Shown here piece by piece: positions 6,938 to 12,351 of a stretch of 22,909 nt of DNA. A program made the translations under genes and the position numbers. The first letter of the stretch is position 1, and each line of letters begins with the position of its first letter. The stretch lies in contig JBLHIK010000010.1 in NCBI GenBank assembly GCA_047614005.1, forward strand, positions 1 through 22,909, written 5' to 3'. This DNA is from JBLHIK01 sp047614005. Lineage in GTDB: Bacteria > Patescibacteriota > Minisyncoccia > Phycocordibacterales > UBA1006. The notes beneath the pieces were generated by a model. The model saw nothing but the letters and a program-made list of their open reading frames with translations, searched no databases and was not told the origin of the DNA.

Positions 6938-8248
6938 ATGTCAGAAAAAAAACCAAAAAGAGTTGCACCAACATCAATGAAAGGAATGCGAGATATAATG
7001 GGAGATGAATACTATACCTATCAAGGATTTTTTGAAAAAGCGCAAGAGATAGCAATGTACTATGGCTTTTCACCTATCGAAATGCCCCTTGTAGAAGACG
7101 AAGAACTATATCTTCGTGGCGTTGGTGAGCACACTGATATTCTCGAAAAAGAAATGTATACACTGCGTCCTCCAAAATCAAGAGATAAGCTTGCGTTGCG
7201 TCCTGAAGGTACAGCAGGTGCTATGCGCGCATATATAGAACATGGAATGCAATCTCTCCCTCAGCCTGTAATGCTTTATTACTATGGACCTTTCTATCGA
7301 CATGACAAACCACAAAGAGGACGATATCGTGAGCTTCGTCAGTTTGGACTTGAGATACTTGGAACTCACAAGAGTATCAACGACGCATTGATTATTAAAA
7401 TGACAATGCTCATTCTTAAAGAAGCAGGTATGCACAATCCCGTAGTAGATATCAACTCTATAGGAGATGCAGACTCTCGAAAAGAATATATCAAAGTACT
7501 TACAGCCTACTATCGCAAGTTTATCAATGATTTACCTCCAGTAGACAGAGAACGCCTCAAGACAAACCCTCTCCGAATCCTTGATTCAAAAGAAAAGAAA
7601 ACAATAGAGATCAATGAAGAAGCTCCCGACTCTATTAGCTTTCTTGGATCAACATCTAAAAAGCACTTCAAAGAAGTTCTTGAATACTTGGAAGAAATGG
7701 GAATCTCTTATCGAATCAACAAGAGCCTTGTTCGTGGTCTTGATTACTATAGCGATACAGTATTTGAAATATCAGAGGAAGGTTCAGTGGATTCAGAAGG
7801 AAATACTCTTCCTTCTCTTTCTGTTGCCGGAGGAGGACGATACGACGGACTTTCAAAAGCAATAGGTCACCGAAAAGAAATACCTGGAGTGGGAGTAGGT
7901 ATTGGAGTGGACCGTGTAGTCCATGCTGCATGCTGTTCTGATATCAAGCCTCGTATTTTCAAGAAACCAAAAGCATACTTTATCCAAATAGGAGTAGATG
8001 CAAAGTTGCGTAGCCTCGGAGTAATAGAGATATTACGTGAAGCAAAGATATCTATTCAACACTCTCTTGCAAAAGACAAACTCTCTGTTCAGCTCGCTAT
8101 CGCAGAAAAGCTCGAGATCCCCTATACTCTTATTTTTGGACAAAAGGAAGCAATAGACAAAACCATCATTGTGCGCAACATGCAAACACGCTCACAAAAG
8201 ACAGTTGACCTCTCAAAACTCAAAGACTACATGAAGAAACTAAAATAA
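6938..8248 (+). CDS. hisS: Histidyl-tRNA synthetase
   Basis: HisS, a class II synthetase, charges tRNA-His with histidine using ATP. The 436-residue length is standard. LRPEGTAGAMRAYI (from residue 87) and the motif 2 strand-loop-strand at 119-137 (FYRHDKPQRGR, then RQFG) bind ATP and histidine. The histidine-specific motif LVRGLDYYSDTVFE is at 264-277, AGGGRYDGL at 297-305, and motif 3 (PGVGVGIGVDRV) at 316-327. The C-terminal anticodon-binding domain occupies about 340-430. A strong terminator follows 9 nt after the stop, so it is probably a single-gene transcript or shares one only with lepB. Confidence 0.98.
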   Translation: MSEKKPKRVAPTSMKGMRDIMGDEYYTYQGFFEKAQEIAMYYGFSPIEMPLVEDEELYLRGVGEHTDILEKEMYTLRPPKSRDKLALRPEGTAGAMRAYIEHGMQSLPQPVMLYYYGPFYRHDKPQRGRYRELRQFGLEILGTHKSINDALIIKMTMLILKEAGMHNPVVDINSIGDADSRKEYIKVLTAYYRKFINDLPPVDRERLKTNPLRILDSKEKKTIEINEEAPDSISFLGSTSKKHFKEVLEYLEEMGISYRINKSLVRGLDYYSDTVFEISEEGSVDSEGNTLPSLSVAGGGRYDGLSKAIGHRKEIPGVGVGIGVDRVVHAACCSDIKPRIFKKPKAYFIQIGVDAKLRSLGVIEILREAKISIQHSLAKDKLSVQLAIAEKLEIPYTLIFGQKEAIDKTIIVRNMQTRSQKTVDLSKLKDYMKKLK

Positions 8249-8256
8249 AGAAAATT

Positions 8257-8283
8257 AAAACCATCACAATGTGATGGTTTTTT
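8257..8283 (+). terminator. Intrinsic terminator of hisS
   Basis: AAAACCATCACA (8257-8268) pairs with TGTGATGGTTTT (8270-8281) and is followed by a T run. It directly precedes the def promoter. Confidence 0.85.
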
Positions 8284-8291
8284 CTTTGCTT

Positions 8292-8297
8292 TATACT
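8292..8297 (+). promoter_or_regulatory. -10 box of def-fmt
   Basis: TATACT ends 7 nt before the ATG at 8305, right after the hisS terminator. The distance supports the ATG at 8305 over the internal ATG at 8320. Confidence 0.55.
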
Positions 8298-8304
8298 ATC
8301 CTTT

Positions 8305-8820
8305 ATGTACAATAAAAATATGATAAAAGAAATCATACAAAGAGGAAACGACCTACTGAAGAAAGTATCTCTTCCTGTTTCGGAGGAGGAGTTTAATACT
8401 CCTAAACTTTCAGAACTTCTCTCTCATATGCACGACACACTTGCAAAAGAGAAAGATGGAGTAGCTCTCGCCGCTCCTCAAATAGCCGTAAATAAACGCA
8501 TATTTGTAGTCGCTCCTTTTGTATATAAAAAGCAAGAAGATGCTCCTCTCGTATATATCAATCCAGAGATTATAAAAACGTCTCGTCGTACGAAAACAAT
8601 GGAAGAAGGATGCCTGTCAGTCCGACCATGGTACGGAAAGACCAAAAGACATAGCCATGCTACCGTACGCGCATTTGACGAACATGGAAATGTATTCGAG
8701 AGAGGCGGGAGCAAGCTCCTCGCTCAGATCTTTCAACATGAGATAGACCACCTCGATGGCATACTGTTTTCTGACCATGCTACAGATCTCGAAGAAATAG
8801 AAATCTCAAAACATGAATAA
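8305..8820 (+). CDS. def: Peptide deformylase
   Basis: Def removes the formyl group from the N-terminal Met of new proteins and is the partner activity of Fmt. The 171-residue protein has all three motifs: GVALAAPQ (52-59; the usual second Gly of GxGLAAPQ is Ala), EGCLSV (101-106, metal ligand Cys103), and QHEIDHL (144-150, ligands His145 and His149, catalytic Glu146). Fe2+ or a similar metal is expected. The start at 8305 is chosen because the -10 box lies 7 nt upstream. The gene overlaps fmt by 8 bp, so the two are probably co-transcribed and translationally coupled. Confidence 0.97.
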   Translation: MYNKNMIKEIIQRGNDLLKKVSLPVSEEEFNTPKLSELLSHMHDTLAKEKDGVALAAPQIAVNKRIFVVAPFVYKKQEDAPLVYINPEIIKTSRRTKTMEEGCLSVRPWYGKTKRHSHATVRAFDEHGNVFERGGSKLLAQIFQHEIDHLDGILFSDHATDLEEIEISKHE

Positions 8821-9640
8821 TAAAAAGAAACTTCGGATAGCTTTTTTTGGTACACCAGATATGTGTATACCTTTTCTTGAAGTACTAAAAAACTCACGAA
8901 ACACACCTGCTCTTATCGTGACTAATCCTGATAGAAAATCAGGGAGAGGAATGCAACTCACTCCCCCTCCAGTAAAATCATGGGGTATCTCTAACAGTAT
9001 CTCTATACTGCAACCAGAGCATCTAGACACATCTTTCATGGAAGAATATTGTAAGTACAAGATAGACATAGCTATTGTATTTGCTTTTGGTAGCATTATC
9101 TCGCAAGAGATTATAGATATACCTACTTGTGGTACTTTCAATATTCACCTTTCATTACTACCTCAACTTCGAGGGGCATCACCTGTAGCAGGAGCTCTTC
9201 TTTCGAACTTAGATGCCACAGGTACTACTATACAAAAAATGATATATCGACTCGATGCTGGACCTGTCGCAAAACAAGCATCGCTTGAAATTTTAGAACA
9301 TGACAACAGAGAAACTCTTACCAGCAAGCTCATAGAGCTATCACAACCACTTCTTATAGAACTGCTTACAGATATTGAGAATGAATGCCTTTATCTTACA
9401 GAGCAGAATGAAAAAGATAAAACATACTTTGGTAAAATAGAAAAGTCTCAAACAGAACTCACTACATCTCATACAGATCAAGAAAAATGGAATATGTATC
9501 AAGCATATACACCACACCCATCTGTATGGTATAGAGATGAGCAAGACAAAAGAGTAAAAATAACAAAAGCGGAATTTTCCAAAGGAAAATTCCGCCCGCT
9601 TCGAGTAATACCCGAAGGAAAAAAAGAACAGGATTTTTAA
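8813..9640 (+). CDS. fmt: Methionyl-tRNA formyltransferase
   Basis: Fmt formylates the Met on initiator tRNA with 10-formyl-tetrahydrofolate. The N-terminal Rossmann domain starts RIAFFGTPDM (8-17). The catalytic triad is Asn110 and His112 in FNIHLSLLPQLRGASP and Asp148 in RLDAGPV. The SLLPxxRGAxP signature is intact. At 275 residues it is shorter than the roughly 310 of E. coli, with a compact C-terminal OB-type domain (from about 205). The last 33 codons (residues 243-275) lie in a 102-bp sequence repeated twice more downstream, which makes the 3' end of this gene the apparent entry point of an accessory island. It overlaps def by 8 bp. Confidence 0.96.
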   Translation: MNNKKKLRIAFFGTPDMCIPFLEVLKNSRNTPALIVTNPDRKSGRGMQLTPPPVKSWGISNSISILQPEHLDTSFMEEYCKYKIDIAIVFAFGSIISQEIIDIPTCGTFNIHLSLLPQLRGASPVAGALLSNLDATGTTIQKMIYRLDAGPVAKQASLEILEHDNRETLTSKLIELSQPLLIELLTDIENECLYLTEQNEKDKTYFGKIEKSQTELTTSHTDQEKWNMYQAYTPHPSVWYRDEQDKRVKITKAEFSKGKFRPLRVIPEGKKEQDF

Positions 9641-9642
9641 AA
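9541..9642 (+). repeat. fmt 3'-end repeat, copy 1 (current end of fmt)
   Basis: This 102-bp unit begins at GCAAGAC and ends just after the fmt stop (TTTTTAAAA). It recurs at 10224 and 10933 with two substitutions each. It contains the perfect palindrome GCGGAATTTTCC-AAA-GGAAAATTCCGC (9570-9596; 12-bp arms) and a smaller CTTCG/CGAAG stem. In this copy it is the real fmt coding end. Confidence 0.95.
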
Positions 9643-9651
9643 ATATAAAAA

Positions 9652-9685
9652 TATACCACCAGAGCTAAAAAGCTGGCGAGGTATA
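9652..9685 (-). terminator. Intrinsic terminator of the gene at 9700
   Basis: TATACC (9652-9657) pairs with GGTATA (9680-9685), and an inner CC/GG plus AGCT/AGCT stem has a 4-nt loop. Read leftward it is followed by T-rich sequence (TTTTTATATTTTT), 14 nt after the stop of the leftward gene. Confidence 0.6.
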
Positions 9686-9699
9686 GAAGGGAACTAAAA

Positions 9700-10086
9700 T
9701 TACACGCTGGGTAATTTAACGACAATATCATTCAAAACCTTTTCACATTTTAAATATATATCAGGTGAAGCATCCCATAAATCTACTTCAACAAACCACT
9801 CACTCAACTCCTTAGTATTTTTTTTAACAGGAGATACTGGTGTTCCCTCAGTAGTTGTTTGATAAATTTGATAATGAATCCTTTCTTCTTCTGCCCAATC
9901 TTTTGTGTATTCACTTTTGATAGGCTTAGAGCCACAGTTTTCAATATTGTTCTTTTTCTGCTTTTTCCATTCAGATAAGTGTATCTTAAAGTAACGCCCA
10001 TCCATTAATGGAATAAAGGCTCCTGAAGCATCTTTAGGATGTTTCCAGTCTTTTGGTACTCTTCTTACTTCTCTATTTAAATACAT
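9700..10086 (-). CDS. Phage-like hypothetical protein in the fmt island
   Basis: The 128-residue protein has no assigned function. Its start, REVRRVPKDWKHPKD followed by GAFIPLMDGRYFK, resembles a small protein family I recall from phages and mobile DNA (xxRRVPxxWEHPxxxxGxxIPLxDG); that link is from memory and unverified. The remainder is charged and rich in Lys, Glu, Trp and Tyr, with no signal peptide or membrane segment. The gene has its own strong promoter, a leader of about 55 nt and its own terminator, so it is an autonomous unit. It lies antisense to fmt between repeat copies 1 and 2, which marks it as acquired cargo. Confidence 0.75.
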   Translation of the reverse strand: MYLNREVRRVPKDWKHPKDASGAFIPLMDGRYFKIHLSEWKKQKKNNIENCGSKPIKSEYTKDWAEEERIHYQIYQTTTEGTPVSPVKKNTKELSEWFVEVDLWDASPDIYLKCEKVLNDIVVKLPSV

Positions 10087-10089
10087 AAT

Positions 10090-10142
10090 TTGATATTTTA
10101 AAGGTTTTTAATAAACACAACGTAAGTTTACTATTTGTGCTT
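10090..10142 (-). promoter_or_regulatory. Leader of the gene at 9700, small hairpin
   Basis: The untranslated leader contains CACAA (10115-10119) and TTGTG (10135-10139) enclosing GTAA/TTAC, a weak two-part hairpin near the transcript start. No Shine-Dalgarno sequence precedes the ATG at 10086. Confidence 0.3.
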
Positions 10143-10171
10143 ATTGTATCATTTTTATAATAAAAAGTCAA
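10143..10171 (-). promoter_or_regulatory. Strong sigma-70-type promoter of the gene at 9700
   Basis: On the minus strand TTGACT (10166-10171) and TACAAT (10143-10148) are 17 bp apart, with TGA before the -10 box (extended -10). This is the best consensus promoter seen in the window and lies wholly inside the first unit of the island. Confidence 0.75.
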
Positions 10172-10202
10172 ATTTTATGTAAAAATACTATGTATTAATT
10201 AC

Positions 10203-10229
10203 ACTTGCATAATAATATAGTTAGCAAGA
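10203..10229 (+). repeat. Island flank repeat, short-spacer form
   Basis: CACTTGCATAATAATATAGTTAGCAAGA, running into the start of copy 2, matches the sequence after copy 3 (11035 onward), except that the AAT run is four units shorter and GCAAGA replaces ACAAGA. TTGCAT and TATAGT are only 5 bp apart here, so it cannot work as a promoter. Confidence 0.8.
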
Positions 10230-10325
10230 CAAAAGAGTGAAAATAACAAAAGCGGAATTTTCCAAAGGAAAATTCCGCCCGCTTCGAGTAATACCCGAAG
10301 GAAAAAAAGAACAAGATTTTTAAAA
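10224..10325 (+). repeat. fmt 3'-end repeat, copy 2
   Basis: 102 bp, two differences from copy 1: GTA to GTG (Val) and CAG to CAA (Gln), both silent in the fmt frame. The palindrome is intact. Read leftward, this palindrome and the following TTTTGTTATTTTT make an intrinsic terminator for the gene at 10336. Confidence 0.95.
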
Positions 10326-10335
10326 AGACAACAGC

Positions 10336-10875
10336 TTACCCTTTTCTCCTTTTTAATACCTCTGCGCGTGAATACACTCTCCCAGTACTAAATTCAAAAG
10401 AAAACCATATCTTTTTATCTCTTAATACTACAAGCTCATCACTACAACAGTGAATGGGTTCATAATCCACAACACTGACAGGTTTCCCAGGTATATGTAT
10501 GTGAAAAATTTTTGTATCATTGAGCTTCTTTTTAAATACAACATACTTTTCTAGTCCATCTTCGATTCTTTTATCTAGATCAGATAAGCATGCACCTTTT
10601 TCATATACCGGTAAATACCAAACAGGTTTTCCTTCTTCATCCTCAAAATTATCAATACCTTCTATAGTCAAAGATAATTTATCTTTATTTTCTTTAAGAA
10701 TAGAAATTATTTTTTCTTTTAATTCATCTTCATTTATGTCATTTTTCCGCACAAAAGGACGAGTAAAAGTATTATGAGGATAGAGGTTCTCACCTTTTTC
10801 AGATGAGAGTTCTCTTACAAAAGTCTTGAGTGGATCTTCAAACCATATCTCAATAAAATATATTATATTTTTCAT
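10336..10875 (-). CDS. Putative 2H phosphoesterase (LigT/2'-5' RNA ligase-like)
   Basis: The 179-residue protein starts with a hydrophobic strand (IIYFIEIWF) and has His34-x-Thr36 in YPHNTFTRPF and His125-x-His127 in FHIHIPGKP. Two HxT/S-like motifs about 90 residues apart are the mark of the 2H phosphoesterase fold (LigT, 2',3'-cyclic phosphodiesterases, phage anti-CBASS Acb1). The second motif is HxH instead of HxT, so activity is uncertain. Family members act on cyclic or 2'-5'-linked phosphates in RNA or nucleotides; the substrate here is unknown. No membrane segment or signal. The gene is antisense to fmt between repeat copies 2 and 3, with its own promoter, and ends 11 nt from copy 2. 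Confidence 0.6.
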   Translation of the reverse strand: MKNIIYFIEIWFEDPLKTFVRELSSEKGENLYPHNTFTRPFVRKNDINEDELKEKIISILKENKDKLSLTIEGIDNFEDEEGKPVWYLPVYEKGACLSDLDKRIEDGLEKYVVFKKKLNDTKIFHIHIPGKPVSVVDYEPIHCCSDELVVLRDKKIWFSFEFSTGRVYSRAEVLKRRKG

Positions 10876-10908
10876 GTCTTATAGAATTTTAAGTTACATT
10901 TAAAATCT

Positions 10909-10936
10909 ATTATAAAGAGAATAAGTATTAATGCAA
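10909..10936 (-). promoter_or_regulatory. Promoter of the 2H phosphoesterase gene, -35 at repeat edge
   Basis: TATAAT (10909-10914) and TTGCAT (10931-10936) are 16 bp apart on the minus strand. The -35 box straddles the left edge of repeat copy 3 (GCAAGAC starts at 10933), so part of it is supplied by the neighbouring repeat. Confidence 0.6.
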
Positions 10937-11034
10937 GACAAAAGAGTAAAAATAACAAAAGCAGAATTTTCCAAAGGAAAATTCCGCCCACTTCGAGTAA
11001 TACCCGAAGGAAAAAAAGAACAGGATTTTTAAAA
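10933..11034 (+). repeat. fmt 3'-end repeat, copy 3
   Basis: 102 bp, two differences from copy 1: GCG to GCA (Ala) and CCG to CCA (Pro), both silent in the fmt frame. The first puts one A-C mismatch in the palindrome stem. No gene is left between this copy and the flank repeat that follows. Confidence 0.95.
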
Positions 11035-11076
11035 CACTTGCATAATAATAATAATAATAATATAGTTAACAAGATA
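11035..11076 (+). repeat. Island flank repeat with AAT microsatellite
   Basis: The sequence CACTTGCAT, an AAT run, ATATAGTTA and ACAAGATAAG matches the flank at 10203 but has four more AAT units. It looks like the outer, ancestral junction of the island. Confidence 0.8.
11038..11066 (+). promoter_or_regulatory. Promoter of the gene at 11112 with microsatellite spacer
   Basis: TTGCAT (11038-11043) and TATAGT (11061-11066) have an optimal 17-bp spacer made entirely of an AAT repeat (11044-11060). Gain or loss of one unit would shift the spacing by 3 bp and should change promoter strength. Confidence 0.6.
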
Positions 11077-11100
11077 AGTATTTTAATAATTAAATAAAAA

Positions 11101-11106
11101 AGGAGG
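11101..11106 (+). promoter_or_regulatory. Consensus Shine-Dalgarno sequence
   Basis: AGGAGG lies 5 nt before the ATG at 11112. It is the only perfect Shine-Dalgarno sequence in the window, where most genes have none, and it fixes the start of that gene. Confidence 0.85.
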
Positions 11107-11111
11107 AAATT

Positions 11112-11507
11112 ATGTCACCAAGTGAACTTAACAAATGTGCAGTAGCTGGACTTCTTACATTTGTGGAAGAAAATTACGTACAGATACAACTGGAAGTGAT
11201 GGAAGGTAAACATGCATCATTTACAGAAGGTGTTAAATATAAAATAGGACAAATAAAATCTGTGTTGGAAAATGATTTAAATATTATGACAACAACCGAT
11301 GATTTTATACATAGATGTGCCAAAGGCCCTATGTCTCCCTTGTTAGCATTTATGCTTTCTTGTTATGAAGACTTACTGAAACACCTCCACTTTCAAAACC
11401 ATGACTCAATACGTGCGACTGCGTACCAATTAAACAGTTTGCAAAATGATACTTTATTGATTCATATTAACAAGAATGGAGAATTGGTGCAAAAAAAGAG
11501 AACATAG
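11112..11507 (+). CDS. Hypothetical protein at the outer edge of the fmt island
   Basis: The 131-residue protein is not recognised. It appears mainly helical and soluble, with short hydrophobic patches (CAVAGLLTFVEENYV, PLLAFMLSCYEDLLKHLHF), three Cys and a basic C-terminus (LVQKKRT). No signal peptide or clear transmembrane helix is seen. Unlike its neighbours it has a perfect AGGAGG and a promoter with an AAT microsatellite spacer, and it is followed by its own terminator. Its placement next to the last fmt repeat, together with this foreign-looking start region, suggests acquired DNA. It could be cargo of an older insertion or the original neighbour of fmt. Confidence 0.75.
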   Translation: MSPSELNKCAVAGLLTFVEENYVQIQLEVMEGKHASFTEGVKYKIGQIKSVLENDLNIMTTTDDFIHRCAKGPMSPLLAFMLSCYEDLLKHLHFQNHDSIRATAYQLNSLQNDTLLIHINKNGELVQKKRT

Positions 11508-11522
11508 TACTTCTGTAAATTT

Positions 11523-11552
11523 AAAACGAGCATTTTCATTGCTCGTTTTTTT
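11523..11552 (+). terminator. Intrinsic terminator of the gene at 11112
   Basis: AAAACGAGCA (11523-11532) pairs with TGCTCGTTTT (11540-11549) and a T run continues to 11552. It starts 15 nt after the stop codon. Confidence 0.9.
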
Positions 11553-11596
11553 ATTTTTTTATACTATTTATAGTTTAGTTTTATTCAAAAACAATA

Positions 11597-11904
11597 CCCC
11601 CGACTTCAGGCCGGAGTACTATGTTACACTATCGATATGTCACCACATATATAAAGAAGTCACATAGCGTAAGTGAACTCATCTACCACTTAGTATGTCC
11701 TGTAAAAACCTTTCTGTGGGGTGTAACTTCTGGACCGGAGGCTATTACATCAATACTGTAGGTAATGCCAACAAAACAACAATCATTAAATATGTAAAAA
11801 ACCAAGGAATAGAAGAATACAATCCTATTCATCACGGACAAACAACTCTTTTTTAACTACATAATCCAACGAAGTAACTAATACTCCGTGCCTTTAGGCC
11901 GGGG
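11597..11904 (+). mobile_element. IS200/IS605-type element, decayed and internally deleted
   Basis: Both ends carry similar imperfect hairpins instead of terminal inverted repeats: left CCGACTTCAGGCCGG (11600-11614) and right CTCCGTGCCTTTAGGCCGGGG (11884-11904, 8-bp stem with one bulged T). Subterminal hairpins of this kind are the recognition structures of IS200/IS605 elements. Between them lie only the two ends of a tnpA gene. At about 310 bp it may have moved as a MITE-like passenger of a complete copy elsewhere. It fills the 400-bp gap between the gene at 11112 and hpf. Confidence 0.75.
11651..11856 (+). pseudogene. Remnant of IS200/IS605-family transposase TnpA
   Basis: The first part reads KKSHSVSELIYHLVCPVK, the N-terminus of Y1 (HUH) transposases, which normally continues YRR. 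In another frame, from about 11710, come CNFWTGGYYINTVGN, then IIKYVKNQGIEEY, the usual TnpA C-terminal end, closing with TAA at 11854. The middle, which includes the HUH metal-binding pair and most of the catalytic core, is missing, and there is a frame change at the junction. No start codon is apparent for the first part. The protein would be inactive; intact TnpA is about 130-150 residues, and fewer than 70 can be read here. Confidence 0.8.
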
Positions 11905-11908
11905 TTGT

Positions 11909-12292
11909 TTATTTTCCTCCTCCGATTCCCCATGCTTTGAGTCCTTTTAGTCTCTTTTTTACACTTCGAGCACCACGCTCGAAGAGTGTCTTCTTCTTTT
12001 CATAATACGAACGTATATCTCGAAAAAGAATTTCCTGTAGTTCATCTACACATTCATTCATATCAAGACCATTAAAGCCTGCATAGAAAATCTTTTTTCC
12101 TCCAGCTACAGTCACCTTGCAGTCAGTATGGTATATACCCTCTTTCGTTCCTTTATCAAATTTTAAATCAAAATATATGTGAGTTTCTTTATCAGCAGGA
12201 AGAACACGTGATAATCTGTCTAATCTTTTTTCTATATATTCACGAAGCGGAACGGTTAATTCTATGTGAGTTGTTTTTATATCAATATTCAT
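11909..12292 (-). CDS. hpf: Ribosome hibernation promoting factor (HPF/RaiA family, short form)
   Basis: The protein binds the 30S decoding centre when growth slows and protects idle ribosomes. The 127 residues show the beta-alpha-beta-beta-beta-alpha fold: MNIDIKTTHIELTVPLREYIEKRLDRL at the start, HIYFDLKFDKGTKEGIYHTDCKVTVAGG in the middle and the helix DMNECVDELQEILFRDIRSYYEKKK. A basic tail follows (to residue 127), with no long-form dimerisation domain. It is transcribed leftward from a TGATATAAT box with a leader of about 25 nt and no Shine-Dalgarno sequence. The right hairpin of the IS remnant lies 5 nt past its stop and might help end the transcript. Confidence 0.93.
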   Translation of the reverse strand: MNIDIKTTHIELTVPLREYIEKRLDRLSRVLPADKETHIYFDLKFDKGTKEGIYHTDCKVTVAGGKKIFYAGFNGLDMNECVDELQEILFRDIRSYYEKKKTLFERGARSVKKRLKGLKAWGIGGGK

Positions 12293-12320
12293 AATTTATA
12301 TACTAACTACTAATATATCT

Positions 12321-12329
12321 ATTATATCA
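12321..12329 (-). promoter_or_regulatory. Extended -10 promoter of hpf
   Basis: TGATATAAT on the minus strand is a consensus extended -10 box, 28 nt before the hpf ATG. It lies in the 59-bp gap behind the helicase gene, so hpf can be expressed on its own. Confidence 0.55.
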
Positions 12330-12351
12330 CATCATTTTTTATAAGAAGAAA

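Noticed and set aside
9541..11034. Three regularly ordered direct repeats as a CRISPR-like array
   Set aside because: The repeats are 102 bp, spaced about 580-610 bp apart with genes between them, and they code the end of fmt. No cas genes are present.
9541..11085. Repeats as integron attC sites
   Set aside because: The order gene-then-hairpin repeat on the minus strand resembles integron cassettes, but the GTTRRRY and RYYYAAC core sites are not present at the boundaries and no integrase gene is in the window. Kept only as an analogy.
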